From Phenylobacterium zucineum HLK1 (lineage in GTDB: Bacteria; Pseudomonadota; Alphaproteobacteria; Caulobacterales; Caulobacteraceae), in NCBI RefSeq assembly GCF_000017265.1, contig NC_011143.1:310001-374000 (forward strand): 64,000 bases of DNA, given 5' to 3'. The position numbers were made by a program, and so were the translations under genes. Each line of letters starts with the position of its first letter. Positions within the stretch are counted from its first letter, which is position 1. Below the pieces are notes generated by a model. It made no database searches and had not been told where the DNA came from. It was given only the letters and a program-made list of their open reading frames with translations. Shown piece by piece: positions 8,280 through 16,920 of the stretch.

Positions 8280-9365
8280 CTACGCGGCCACCTCGGCCGG
8301 CGGCGCCCCGCGGTTAAGGCTCGCCCGCAGCTCGCCCATGGCGCCCTCGACCTTGGCCATCAGCGCGCCGTCGCGCGCGCGCAGCAGAGGTTCGACAGGC
8401 TCAAAGCCGTCGAGATAGGCCGACAGCGCCAGCTCCTCCGCCCGCTTGCGATCGCCAGCCCGGTAGGCCGCAAGGCTCTGGGCGAGCTTTTGGCGCGCGA
8501 CATCCAGACCGCCGGCTGACTGGGTCGCCACAGCCTCCGGATGACGGCGCAGATAGGCCATGAGCTGGTTCGCTTGCGGCTCGCCCACGCGAGCGGCGAG
8601 CGCCGCGGGGGTGGTCTGGGTGAGCGCCTGCAGATCGGGCACGACGCCTCGCATCTGTGGCCCGGCGCGCCAAGCCTGCTCGCCGGCCCGCTCGGCCTCT
8701 CGCGAATAGGCGAGGCTCCCCACATAGTAGGCGAGGGCCCAGCGGTCTTCGGACGACAGATGGGCGAAGCTCGCCATCGCCGTGCCGTCGAGCCCCTGAC
8801 CGATCACCTGGTAGAGACCAAAGAGGCTGCGTTCCCTGGCGCGCGCCAGGTCGGTGAAGGCGATCGGCGGCGGCTCCAGCCCTTTGGCGTTCGGACCGTC
8901 ACACTTACCGCCGGCGCCGTGACAAGACGCGCACTGCTCGGCATAGAGGGCCGCCCCCCGGGCGAGGTCCGGCGCCTGCTGCGGCGCCAGCGGCACGGGG
9001 TAGGCCTTGAGTAGATCGGTTGCGAGGGTCCGGGCCTGTCGCGCCACGTCCGCAGGCTCCGCGCGCTGATCCACCGATGCGATGAGCGCGTTGGCCTCCG
9101 TAAGGAGCTGCGGTTTCGCCGAACTTGCCGGCAGGCCGCCGATGCGGCTGCGCACGGAGGCGGAGAATTCCCGCATCTCCGCATACTCGGCCTCGCTGAT
9201 GATCCGGCCTTTGGAGACGGCGCCGGGGTAATCCACGGCGATATAGTCCAGCAGGCGCCAAGCCACCTCCGGCGAGGGGGTGGCGTCTCGGGCCCGGGCG
9301 GCCTGGGGAAGATTCGCGACCGCCAGCAGGGCGACCGCAAGGAAGAGGCGAGCGAGCGCCAGCAT
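8280..9365 (-). CDS. Periplasmic cytochrome c domain of FTR1 fusion
   Basis: 361 residues: signal peptide (LALARLFLAVALLAVANLPQ), a helical region, then a class I cytochrome c with heme site CASCHG (residues 145-150) followed by GGKCDGPNAKG, and a likely Met axial ligand in TAMASFAHLS. A helical linker up to residue 361 normally leads into an FTR1 permease; here a TAG stops it, and the open frame resumes as VRGLEALFDEAARAL. Known fusions couple iron oxidation to ferric uptake. ATG 9365 has CAGGA 7 bases upstream, and a MerR-type promoter lies at 9406-9436. Confidence 0.8.
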   Translation of the reverse strand: MLALARLFLAVALLAVANLPQAARARDATPSPEVAWRLLDYIAVDYPGAVSKGRIISEAEYAEMREFSASVRSRIGGLPASSAKPQLLTEANALIASVDQRAEPADVARQARTLATDLLKAYPVPLAPQQAPDLARGAALYAEQCASCHGAGGKCDGPNAKGLEPPPIAFTDLARARERSLFGLYQVIGQGLDGTAMASFAHLSSEDRWALAYYVGSLAYSREAERAGEQAWRAGPQMRGVVPDLQALTQTTPAALAARVGEPQANQLMAYLRRHPEAVATQSAGGLDVARQKLAQSLAAYRAGDRKRAEELALSAYLDGFEPVEPLLRARDGALMAKVEGAMGELRASLNRGAPPAEVAA

Positions 9366-9405
9366 CGAAGCGTCCTGAGCGCGACTGCGAATAGGTCTCA
9401 ACAAC

Positions 9406-9436
9406 AGGATGCATGCTCAAGCCGCTAGAGGATCAA
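9406..9436 (-). promoter_or_regulatory. MerR-type promoter/operator, site 1
   Basis: On the minus strand: -35 TTGATC (9436-9431), a 19-base spacer containing CTCTAGCGGCTTGAG, then a weak -10 CATCCT (9411-9406). The long 19-base spacer with an internal dyad is typical of promoters activated by MerR-family metal sensors. It reads toward the cytochrome c/FTR1 gene 41 bases away. The first 22 bases from CTTGATC match site 3 exactly. Confidence 0.6.
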
Positions 9437-9478
9437 GAGGCGCCTCCGCGAGCCTGCGAAAAAACGCGCCGCAACGGC

Positions 9479-9509
9479 TTGATCCTCTAGCCGCTAGATC
9501 AAGTAGGGT
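9479..9509 (+). promoter_or_regulatory. MerR-type promoter/operator, site 2
   Basis: -35 TTGATC (9479-9484), 19-base spacer, -10 TAGGGT (9504-9509). The spacer holds the dyad TCTAGC-C-GCTAGA (9486-9498). It reads into the HMA-CDF transporter, whose AGGAG (9519-9523) and ATG (9531) follow. It is divergent from site 1, so 9366-9530 is a shared bidirectional control region. Confidence 0.65.
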
Positions 9510-9530
9510 GCCCCGGTCAGGAGAATTCGC

Positions 9531-10403
9531 ATGTCGAGTACGACGGCGGCCGCAGGGACGCTCCGTTACCGGGTCACCGGCATGGACTGTTCGAGCTGCG
9601 CCGAAAAGATCCAGGCCGCCGTTACCAAGTTGCCGGGTGTGGAAGAGGCGCGTGTCTCCATCGCCTCTTCGATGATGACCGTGAAGGTCGATGACGCGGC
9701 CAGGCGCTCGCCGGCGGTGGAGGCGACGGTGACGGAGCTCGGCTACCATCTTGATCGCGAAGGAAGTCCGGCGACGGCCGACCCGGATGAGCTTCCAAAG
9801 GACCTCAGCCACATCACGCCGGCCTACCGGCGGGCCCTCTGGATCGTGGTGCTGATCAACGTCGGCTACGGCTTGGTGGAGATCGTCGCGGGGTTTGTCG
9901 CCCGTTCCCAGGCGCTGAAGGCCGACGCCCTCGATTTCATGGGTGACGGACTGATCACGTTCTTAGGTCTGCTGGCGATCGGCTGGTCGCTCGTCTGGCG
10001 GGCCCGCTCGGCGTTGATCCAAGGTCTCTTCCTGGCGGCGCTGGGCGTGGGCGTGCTCCTGAACACGGCCTACCGCGTCCTCGTCCTGAACCAGCCGGAA
10101 GCCGAGCTCATGGGCGTGTTTGGGGTCATCGCGCTCGTGGCCAATGTCGCAGCGGCGCTCATCTTGATCCCACACCGCGCCGGCGACGCCAATGTTCGCG
10201 CCGTCTGGCTCTTCTCGCGCAACGACGCCCTGGGCAACCTCGCCGTCGTGATCGCCGCTGGCCTCGTGTTCTGGACCAGGACCGCTTGGCCCGATCTCGT
10301 GGTGGCGGTGATCATTTCGGGGCTCTTCCTCCAGTCCGCCTGGTCGATCATTCGCGACGCCCGCACGGACCTGCGGGAAGCGCGGTCGCTGAGCGCCGCG
10401 TGA
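9531..10403 (+). CDS. HMA domain-CDF cation efflux transporter
   Basis: 290 residues. Residues 10-75 form a heavy-metal-associated domain with GMDCSSC (Cys20, Cys23). From about 100 on there is a six-helix cation-diffusion-facilitator transporter: DALDFMGD carries a DxxxD metal pair in helix 2 and FSRNDALGN the helix-5 site, where Phe replaces the His of Zn transporters. Exports divalent metal from the cytoplasm by proton antiport; substrate not decidable, but the MerR-type promoter suggests Zn, Cd or Pb. The C-terminal cytoplasmic domain is short. Confidence 0.85.
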   Translation: MSSTTAAAGTLRYRVTGMDCSSCAEKIQAAVTKLPGVEEARVSIASSMMTVKVDDAARRSPAVEATVTELGYHLDREGSPATADPDELPKDLSHITPAYRRALWIVVLINVGYGLVEIVAGFVARSQALKADALDFMGDGLITFLGLLAIGWSLVWRARSALIQGLFLAALGVGVLLNTAYRVLVLNQPEAELMGVFGVIALVANVAAALILIPHRAGDANVRAVWLFSRNDALGNLAVVIAAGLVFWTRTAWPDLVVAVIISGLFLQSAWSIIRDARTDLREARSLSAA

Positions 10404-10410
10404 ACGTCGG

Positions 10411-12687
10411 ATGAGACGGCTTTCGCCTCCAGTGCGGGCCCGGGCGCCAGACGGTCCGCCACCACAGGTCCTGGCCGACTTGCAGCAGGCGGTCGCGCAC
10501 GCGAACGCCGGTCGATGGACCGAGGCCGAGCTCTATGCCCGAAAGGTTCTTGCGGCCCAGCCGCTGGACCCCTCGGCGCTGAACGTCCTCGGCACCGTCG
10601 CCATGAACACCGGGCGCTCGGCCGAGGCGATCGCATGGTTTCAACAGGCGGCAGGCGGCCAGCCGAAGAACCCGTTCATCCAATTCAATCTGGGCGAAGC
10701 TCATCGCCGGCTGCAGGCCTACGAGGCGGCGGCGAAGTTCTTCCTACAGGCCGCGGCTCTGAAACCCGACTTCGCCGAGGCCCATGCCTCTGGCGGCGAC
10801 GCTTACCGTCTGATGGGGCAGGGGACGCAGGCGGAGCGCTGCTACCGCGCCGCTCTGGAACGAGCGCCCGCAATGTTGGCCGCGCTCAACGGTCTGGGCC
10901 TGTTGCGCCTCCAGAAGGGCGACGCCGCCGCGGCTGCGGAGCGCTTCGAAGCCGGCTGCAAGGCCGCGCCGGCGGGCCATCCCCTGCGGGCGATCCTGCT
11001 GGCGAACCTCGGGCTGGCGCGCCTGCAGCTCGGTCAAGGCCCGGATGGGCTGGCCCTGCTTGCCCAAGCCGTCGAAGCAGCGCCGGGGGACGCCGAGGCC
11101 TGGCGGCGACTGGCCGGCGCGCTTCGACACACGCGGGTGGCGCCCGCGACGGCCCGCTTCCGAAACATCCTGCTGCAGCTGTTCGACCGGCCGGACGTCA
11201 ATCCCCGTAACCTGGCGACGGCGGCCATTGCGGTGTTGCGGCAGGAGCCGCAGATCGATCGGCTGCTGGAGTCGATCGTGGGGGCTCCGCGTGAGACTGC
11301 GCAGACGCTGGAGCGCGAGGCCGCGACCGCCACGCGGCTCGTGCAAGATCCGCTCTTCCGAACCCTCCTGACGGGCGCGCCGATCCCGGATGTCGCGATC
11401 GAGCTGCCGCTCGTGCAGCTACGAAGCGATCTTCTCGATCTTGCCGAGGCGGACCCCGGAGTCCTGGAGGAGGAGCTGGGCCTCGCCGCCGCGCTGGCCC
11501 GGCAGGCGTTCCTCAATGAATATGTCCTGTTCGCCGCGTCGGACGAGCAGGCCCGTGTGGCCAATCTGATCACGGCCCTCGATCGTGACGATATCGGAGA
11601 GCAGGGCGGCGATCTCACCAAAATCGCGATTGTCGCGGCCTATCGCCCGCTGGCCACAACGCCGCTCGCTGCGCGTCTCCAGAGCGCCGCCCTGCCGGCG
11701 CTCGCAGACCTCCTTCGCGAGCAGCTCAGCGAGCCGGCGGAGGAAGCCGCACTGCGCGCGAAGCTGCAGATTCTCAAACCCCCGACCGACGCCATCTCGC
11801 GCACCGTCCAGCAACAGTACGAGCAGAACCCTTACCCGCGCTGGACCCGCTGCAGCTTCGGCGAGCCGCTGCCCTTCCGAAGGGCGATCCAGAGCGCCTT
11901 GCCAGACCTGCCGGCCGGGGAGATCCCGGATCTCGCCCGCCCCCGCGTGCTGGTCGCCGGCTGCGGCACGGGCCTCGAGACCATGCGCGTGGCGACCACC
12001 TACCGCGGCGCCTCGATCCTGGCGATCGACCTCAGCGCCGCCAGTCTCGGCTACGCCATGCGCAAGGCGCGCGCTTACGGGCTCACCGAAATGGAACACC
12101 TGCAAGCCGACATCCTCGACCTGCCGTCGCTCGGGGAGCGCTTCGACCTGATCGACAGCTTCGGGGTGCTGCATCACATGGCCGAGCCGGCGACGGGATT
12201 GCAGGTCCTCGGCACGTTGCTCAGACCCGACGGGTTCCTCTTCGTCGGCCTCTACAGCGAGATCGGCCGGCGGGCGGTGACCGCGGCGCGCGCCCACATC
12301 GCGGCTTCCGGCTACCGTGATGACGCGGATGGAATCCGCGCCCTGCGGCGGGACCTCATGCTGGACGGCGCGCCGCCGGCCCTGGAACGGGTCATGAGCC
12401 CGGCCTCCGACTTCTGGACGCTCTCCGACTGTCGGGACCTGCTGTTCCACGTCCACGAGCATCGCTTCACGCTCCCTCAGATCGGCGAGCTGCTGAGCGC
12501 CGCCGGCCTCGAGTTTCTCGGCGTGCGGTTCGGCCATGCGGCGGACGAGGCGCGATACCTCACGGAAAACCCGCGACGGGGGGCGCTTCGCGACCTGGAG
12601 GCTCTGCACCGCCACGAGCTCCAGCATCCCGAGGTCTTCGGGGACACCTACCGGCTGTGGGCGCGTCCAAGGAGGCCAAGGAGATGA
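10411..12687 (+). CDS. TPR-repeat SAM-dependent methyltransferase
   Basis: 758 residues. Residues 20-240 are tetratricopeptide repeats (for example AEAIAWFQQAAGGQPKNPFI and YEAAAKFFLQAAALKPDFAE). A helical middle leads to YEQNPYPRW at about 470 and a class I methyltransferase: VLVAGCGTGLETM (about 511-523, SAM loop), AIDLSAASLGYA, DLIDSFGVLHHM. This TPR-plus-methyltransferase layout with NPYPRW is widespread in alphaproteobacteria; acceptor unknown. It starts 8 bases after the transporter, probably in its operon, and overlaps the MAPEG gene by ATGA. Confidence 0.85.
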   Translation: MRRLSPPVRARAPDGPPPQVLADLQQAVAHANAGRWTEAELYARKVLAAQPLDPSALNVLGTVAMNTGRSAEAIAWFQQAAGGQPKNPFIQFNLGEAHRRLQAYEAAAKFFLQAAALKPDFAEAHASGGDAYRLMGQGTQAERCYRAALERAPAMLAALNGLGLLRLQKGDAAAAAERFEAGCKAAPAGHPLRAILLANLGLARLQLGQGPDGLALLAQAVEAAPGDAEAWRRLAGALRHTRVAPATARFRNILLQLFDRPDVNPRNLATAAIAVLRQEPQIDRLLESIVGAPRETAQTLEREAATATRLVQDPLFRTLLTGAPIPDVAIELPLVQLRSDLLDLAEADPGVLEEELGLAAALARQAFLNEYVLFAASDEQARVANLITALDRDDIGEQGGDLTKIAIVAAYRPLATTPLAARLQSAALPALADLLREQLSEPAEEAALRAKLQILKPPTDAISRTVQQQYEQNPYPRWTRCSFGEPLPFRRAIQSALPDLPAGEIPDLARPRVLVAGCGTGLETMRVATTYRGASILAIDLSAASLGYAMRKARAYGLTEMEHLQADILDLPSLGERFDLIDSFGVLHHMAEPATGLQVLGTLLRPDGFLFVGLYSEIGRRAVTAARAHIAASGYRDDADGIRALRRDLMLDGAPPALERVMSPASDFWTLSDCRDLLFHVHEHRFTLPQIGELLSAAGLEFLGVRFGHAADEARYLTENPRRGALRDLEALHRHELQHPEVFGDTYRLWARPRRPRR

Positions 12688-13262
12688 CACAGCCGCTCGC
12701 GCCGCCGCATGTTGATCTCCCGAAGGAGCAGGGGGCCGTCGTCCGGCAGGCTCTCCTGGCCTTCGCCGTCTGCGCGCCCACTCTCGTGTTCGCGAGCCTC
12801 GGCTTGCCCAGGATCTTCACCTTTCCGGAAGCCCTCGACGAGCGTCTCGCCTTCGCGCTGAGGGCCGACCTCGTGATTGCGCTCTGGGTCGTGCTGGGCG
12901 TGCGGATGGTGGCCAAGGTGCGGTTCAGGTCCGCCGAGGACAACGCCGGTTCGGCCTACGGACCGCCGAGCCGGCGCCTGGCGGTGCCGAAGGCCTTCCT
13001 GCAGAACACCCTCGAACAGGCGTTCATCACGAGCGTCGGCATGCTCGCGCTGGCCACCGTCGGCGGCGAGGCCGCGCTGGCCTATATTGTCGCGACCGTG
13101 ATCCTGTTCAGCCTCGGGCGCGCGACCTTCCTGCGCGGCTATCCGCGTGGTGCGGGCGGCCGCGCGTTCGGCATCGCCACGACGGCGCTTCCGGCGGTCG
13201 GCGCCTATGGATGGGTTCTCCTCGACATGGCATCGGACATGGCCGTCCTCGCCACGCGTTGA
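12684..13262 (+). CDS. MAPEG-family membrane protein
   Basis: 192 residues with four hydrophobic segments. The block VPKAFLQNTLEQAFITSVGM (about residues 97-116) matches the conserved helix of MAPEG proteins (glutathione S-transferase/5-lipoxygenase-activating type). ATG 12684 overlaps the methyltransferase stop and has AAGGAG just upstream, so it is translationally coupled. Substrate unknown. Confidence 0.65.
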   Translation: MTQPLAPPHVDLPKEQGAVVRQALLAFAVCAPTLVFASLGLPRIFTFPEALDERLAFALRADLVIALWVVLGVRMVAKVRFRSAEDNAGSAYGPPSRRLAVPKAFLQNTLEQAFITSVGMLALATVGGEAALAYIVATVILFSLGRATFLRGYPRGAGGRAFGIATTALPAVGAYGWVLLDMASDMAVLATR

Positions 13263-13300
13263 GCCACTTCCTGCGCTTCCTTCGAGGCGATCACGGCGGC

Positions 13301-13539
13301 CTAGGGGGCGGGTCCGCAGCAGTCGCGGGCCCCGCCGGCGGGTTCGGTGAGCGAGGGCGGATCGCCCGCCGGGCCGCCATCCGCAAGCTCCCGATCGAGC
13401 TCCTGCTCCAGGAGGGGACAGGCGGCGCTGAGGCCTTCGACGACCCGCTTCAGCCGCGCCTGCACCTGGGCCGCGGCCAGCTTCAGCTGCGGATTGTCGA
13501 TGGCCTGCATCGACGCGACCGGATCGATCGCCGCCACCT
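13301..13539 (-). pseudogene. DUF302 gene, 3' fragment (cut by IS21-type element)
   Basis: C-terminal part of the DUF302 protein whose 5' part is at 16127-16407. It reads VAAIDPVASMQAIDNPQLKL and ARLKRVVEGL, the conserved end of DUF302 domains, then a Gly/Pro-rich tail with CC near the end. Removing the element and one copy of the 7-base duplication joins RRTE to VAAIDPVASM in frame, so the gene was intact before insertion. DUF302 proteins are small, often periplasmic or cytosolic, and found near metal and redox genes. Confidence 0.8.
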
Positions 13540-13636
13540 TGCGCATTCCAGTGATCGTGGGCGCTCATTCCACGCGATGGCGGGCGCCTATTCCACGTGA
13601 TCGTGGGCGGCGCAGTCGGCCGACGTGGGCATGGAG

Positions 13637-14395
13637 TCAGGCGTTGGTCTGAGCGTCAAGCTCGCGGTGGCCGGAGAGCCGTCGCATGCTGTCGCCGGCG
13701 AGGGTCAGCCGGTGAGCGTTGTGCACCAGCCGGTCGAGGATGGCGTCGGCCAGGGTCGGGTCGCCGATCACGTCGTGCCATTGGTCGACGGGGATCTGGC
13801 TGGTGACGATCGTCGAGCCGCGGCCCTGCCGGTCCTCGAGGATCTCGAGCAGATCGATGCGCTGGTTGGCGGTAAGCACGGCCAGGCCCCAGTCATCGAG
13901 GATCAGCAGATCGACGCGGCTGAGGGTTTTGAGCAGCCGGGCGTGGCGGCCGTCGCCGCGGGCGAGCGCCAGCGCTTCGAAGAGCCGCGGGACGCGCTGG
14001 TAGAAGACGGAGCGTCCGTCACGACAGGCCTTGTGGCCAAGCGCGCAGGCGATCCAGCTCTTGCCGACGCCGCAGGGCCCGGTGATCAGGCAGTTCTGAT
14101 GGCGGTGGATCCAGTCGCCGGCCGCCAGGCGTGCGACGAGCGCGCGGTCCAGCCCGCGCGGCGTACGCAGGTCGATGTCCTCGACGCAGGCGTCCTGCCG
14201 GAGCGCAGCAAACTTCAGCCGGGCTGTGAGCCGCTTGGTGTCGCGCTCGGCCGCCTCGCGGTCGGCCATGATGCCGACGCGTTCCTCGAAGCTGAGCGCG
14301 GCGAGATCGGGCGCGGCGCGCTGCTCTTCGAAGGCCTTGGCCATGCCGGTGAGGCCGAGCGCGATCAGGCGCTCATGGGTGGGATGGGCGAGCAT
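13637..14395 (-). CDS. istB: IS21 helper ATPase IstB
   Basis: 252 residues, the AAA+ ATP-binding partner of the IS21 transposase that directs strand transfer. Walker A GPCGVGKSW (about residues 105-113) and Walker B VDLLILDDWG (about 160-169), then VTSQIPVDQWHDVIGD and the arginine region RLVHNAHRLTL, as in DnaA-like helpers. ATG 14395 begins MLAHPTHERLIALGLTGMAK, the usual IstB start; longer upstream frames are overlaps with istA. It follows istA by 20 bases. Confidence 0.95.
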   Translation of the reverse strand: MLAHPTHERLIALGLTGMAKAFEEQRAAPDLAALSFEERVGIMADREAAERDTKRLTARLKFAALRQDACVEDIDLRTPRGLDRALVARLAAGDWIHRHQNCLITGPCGVGKSWIACALGHKACRDGRSVFYQRVPRLFEALALARGDGRHARLLKTLSRVDLLILDDWGLAVLTANQRIDLLEILEDRQGRGSTIVTSQIPVDQWHDVIGDPTLADAILDRLVHNAHRLTLAGDSMRRLSGHRELDAQTNA

Positions 14396-14415
14396 TGGGT
14401 CTCCTGGTTTGAGGA

Positions 14416-15951
14416 TCAGTGGAAGTAGTTGCGGCCGCGGATGTTGCCGTGGCGCAGGGGCTCGTGATCCGGCTCGGGCTCGAGGAAGCCGCGGTCGAGG
14501 CCAGTCTGGAGGATCGAGCGGACGGAGCTCGCCGAGCGCGCCTTGATCTGGGCGGCGCGCTGGCAGGCCGCCTCGAGCCGGGCGCGGCCATAGGTCTTCT
14601 CCAGCGCGAGGATGCCCATGCAGCTGCGGAAGCCCTGCTCGGGATGCGGCCGCTCGGCCATGATGGCGGAGATCAGCGCCGCCGCGGCGGGACCGATCTT
14701 CCCGGCGCTCGCCATCAGCCGCGCCGGCGTCCATTCCGCGTGGCGCCGATGCGAGCTGGGCATGTGCTCGGGGATCGTCGTGTGTCCGCGACGTCCGGGA
14801 GATCGGGCGTGGCTGGCGACGCGTTGGCCCTTGTGGAAGATCTCCACCGTGCGCTCGCTGGCCCGCACGTCCACCTGCTCGCGGATCAGCCGATAGGGGA
14901 CGGAGTACCAGGAGCCGTCGATCTCGACATGGTAGTCGAGCGCCACCCGGCAGATCTTCCATTCGGCGAAGGCGTAGGGCTCGGCCGGCAGCGGCTTCAG
15001 CGCCGGGACATCCACCGCCGCGAAGAGCTCCGCGCGGCTCGCGCCGTAGGCGCGCATCACCCGGGCATTGAGCTCTGCGACGAGCTCGGCGATCGCCGCG
15101 TTCAGCTCGACCAGGCTGAAGAAGCGTAGGTTGCGCAGCCGCGCCAGGATCCAGCGCTCGGCGAGCAGCACGGCCTGCTCCACCTTCGCCTTGTCACGCG
15201 GCTTGTACGGCCGGGCCGGGATCACCGCGGTTCCGTAGTGCCGCGCCAGGTCCTGGTAGGTCCGGTTGATCTGCGGCTCGTAGCGGTCGCCGCGCGCCAC
15301 GCCGGCCTTGAGGTTGTCGCAGACGATGGTCGCCGGCACGCCGCCGAGGAAGGCGAAGAGCCCGACATGACAACCGATCCAGTCCGCCAAGCCTTCGCTG
15401 GGCCGCGCCTCGGCGTAGACGTAGCTCGACGCCCCCATGGCCGCCACGAAGAGCTTCATCGGCCGGGCCTCGCCGGTCTCGGGATCGATCAGCTCGATCG
15501 GATCGCCGGCGTAGTCGACGAAGACCTTGTCGCCCGCCAGGTGCTTCTGGCGCATCGTCGGCGATCGCCGCGCCTTCCAGGCTTCATAGTGCTCGCAAAA
15601 CCAGGCGTAGCCGTACCCATCGGGATGTTCGGCCCGATATTCCTGCCAGAGCAGAGATCGGGTCACGCCTTTGCGCCGCAGCTCTCGGTCCACGGCGGCC
15701 CAGTCCGGCTCGGCCCGCGGTGCCTTGCTTGGCGGCGGCCCGGGGAAAAGCCGCCGCTCAAGCACCGTGTCGTCCAAGTCCTCGGGCAGCGGCCAGCCCA
15801 GCCCGGCGACTTGAACCCGCTGCAGGTAGTCGCCCACAGCGCCTTTGCTGATCCCCAGCGACGTCGCGATCAGCCTGGTGCTCAGGCCGACCTCGAACCT
15901 CAGGCGCAACAACTCTCTTATCCGGCGCATCGACAATCTCTCGGTCGGCAT
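14416..15951 (-). CDS. istA: IS21 transposase IstA
   Basis: 511 residues. N-terminal helix-turn-helix (LIATSLGISKGAVGDYLQRV, about residues 27-46), then the integrase core: VFVDYAGD (first Asp), ATIVCDNLKAGV (second Asp), and YKPRDKAKVEQAVLL (Glu), the D-D-E triad. ATG 15951 is preferred because AGAGGGGG precedes it; GTG 15972 lacks a ribosome site. Complete, no frameshift visible. Confidence 0.95.
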   Translation of the reverse strand: MPTERLSMRRIRELLRLRFEVGLSTRLIATSLGISKGAVGDYLQRVQVAGLGWPLPEDLDDTVLERRLFPGPPPSKAPRAEPDWAAVDRELRRKGVTRSLLWQEYRAEHPDGYGYAWFCEHYEAWKARRSPTMRQKHLAGDKVFVDYAGDPIELIDPETGEARPMKLFVAAMGASSYVYAEARPSEGLADWIGCHVGLFAFLGGVPATIVCDNLKAGVARGDRYEPQINRTYQDLARHYGTAVIPARPYKPRDKAKVEQAVLLAERWILARLRNLRFFSLVELNAAIAELVAELNARVMRAYGASRAELFAAVDVPALKPLPAEPYAFAEWKICRVALDYHVEIDGSWYSVPYRLIREQVDVRASERTVEIFHKGQRVASHARSPGRRGHTTIPEHMPSSHRRHAEWTPARLMASAGKIGPAAAALISAIMAERPHPEQGFRSCMGILALEKTYGRARLEAACQRAAQIKARSASSVRSILQTGLDRGFLEPEPDHEPLRHGNIRGRNYFH

Positions 15952-16126
15952 CGGGCCCCCTCTGCTCAGCACAGGGGACCTTTAGCCCTCAGATTGTCGG
16001 CCGAACCGCGCTCACCCCCTCAGATCAGAGGGCGCCCATGATCCCGTGGAATCCGTGCCCACCTTCGCGTGGAATCCGCGCCCACCTTGCCGTGGAATTC
16101 GTGCCCGCGATCGCGTGGAATTCGCA

Positions 16127-16407
16127 GCCACCTCCGTCCTCCGAGGACCGAGCGCCTGCACGACGACGTGGCACGGCAGCATCGCGCCGACCTTGTCTTC
16201 CAGCTGAAGGGCCTCATGCGCCATGGCTGGGTTGCACGCGCCGAGGATGCGGTGGTCGCGGAAATCGACGCCCAGCTTGTCCTTGAAGGTCGCCCGGACA
16301 TCGATCTGCGTGATCACGCCGAACCCCTCCGCCTTCAGGGCGTCGGTCGCGCGCTGCACGGCTTCCTCAAAGGCGACGGGCAGGGTCGTCGCGAAGTAGT
16401 AGGCCAC
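16127..16407 (-). pseudogene. DUF302 gene, 5' fragment
   Basis: GTG 16407 with AGGAG 6 bases upstream begins VAYYFATTLPVAFEEAVQRA, followed by FGVITQIDVRATFKDKLGVD, ILGACNPAMAHEALQLED and LPCHVVVQ, the standard DUF302 order. The frame then runs into the IS21-type element after RRTEV. The start lies 10 bases from the stop of the Met-rich protein, so the two were an operon. About 92 residues remain on this side; the last third is at 13301-13539. Confidence 0.85.
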
Positions 16408-16416
16408 TTCGATCTC

Positions 16417-16824
16417 CTAGCCGGGCCGGAAGGCGCCGGTCTGACGGTCGAACACGTAGCGCTGGACGAGCGCCGCGCCCTCCGTGGTCACGACGTCGGC
16501 GGTGATCGTGTTGGCGTCCGTCTCCTTCACGGAACCCAGCTTCACCCGCGGGTTGCCCTCGTACTGGAGGTAGCGCTCCATGTACGCCCTGACGTCGGCG
16601 GCGCTGAGATTCAGGTTCGAACGCTGCGAGGACCAGCCGGGACCCATGTAGCCGCAGCCGCCGCACCAGTTCCCGTTCCCCATCATCATGCCGCGATGCA
16701 TCATCATGGGATGGCCGCTCATGTGGTTCATCATGCCCGGTCCGGGCTGCGCCAGGGCGCCGCCAGCCAGGCCGAAGGCCGCCACCGTCGCCGCGAAGGC
16801 GTATGCGGTTGTCGATAGACGCAT
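16417..16824 (-). CDS. Met/His-rich periplasmic protein
   Basis: 135 residues. Signal peptide MRLSTTAYAFAATVAAFGLA with cleavage near ALAQ, then a Met/His segment (GMMNHMSGHPMMMHRGMMMG, residues 33-52) and NWCGGCGYMGPGW, suggesting copper or silver binding. The C-terminal part (ADVRAYMERYLQYEGNPRVK, ITADVVTTEGALVQ-like) resembles small proteins encoded with DUF302 and cytochrome genes. GGAGGTG lies 7 bases before ATG 16824. An FNR-type box is upstream. First gene of the operon broken by the IS21 insertion. Confidence 0.7.
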   Translation of the reverse strand: MRLSTTAYAFAATVAAFGLAGGALAQPGPGMMNHMSGHPMMMHRGMMMGNGNWCGGCGYMGPGWSSQRSNLNLSAADVRAYMERYLQYEGNPRVKLGSVKETDANTITADVVTTEGAALVQRYVFDRQTGAFRPG

Positions 16825-16906
16825 TTGAGTACACCTCCGCTCGGGATGTCCGGGGAGCCCACCTCGCCGGCTCCATACAATCCTGCGCCGCGCGGCAACG
16901 GCCGCC

Positions 16907-16920
16907 TTGACCGAGATCAA
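16907..16920. promoter_or_regulatory. FNR/FixK-type box
   Basis: TTGACCGAGATCAA; read toward the Met-rich gene it is TTGAT-CTCG-GTCAA, matching the FNR/FixK consensus TTGAT-N4-ATCAA with one change. Its centre is about 45 bases upstream of the start expected from TTGTAT at 16880-16875 as -10, close to a class II activator position. Suggests oxygen-responsive control of the Met-rich/DUF302 operon. Confidence 0.55.

Larger units (their letters stand above)
13540..16126 (-). mobile_element. IS21-family element, complete copy
   Basis: 2587 bp, transposition genes on the minus strand. Ends: TGCGCATTCCA at the left and, read inward, TGCGAATTCCA at the right, an 11-base inverted repeat with one mismatch. 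Internal copies of the ATTCCACG motif lie within 90 bases of each end, as in IS21 multiple terminal repeats. A perfect 7-base direct duplication, GCCACCT (13533-13539 and 16127-16133), flanks it. It carries istA and istB. The istA end is shared, apparently base for base, with the truncated copy at 23212-24184. Confidence 0.95.

Noticed and set aside
8280..8282. TAG read through as a non-standard amino acid (pyrrolysine)
   Set aside because: No supporting pyrrolysine genes are expected in this group, and relatives of the fusion have an ordinary residue in the linker; a point mutation is simpler.
13552..16130. IS21 ends placed at TGATCG and at TGGCTGCG (where the two copies diverge)
   Set aside because: These limits leave no target duplication and no matched inverted ends. 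Moving them to TGCGNATTCCA gives matching ends, a 7-base duplication and an in-frame repaired DUF302 gene.
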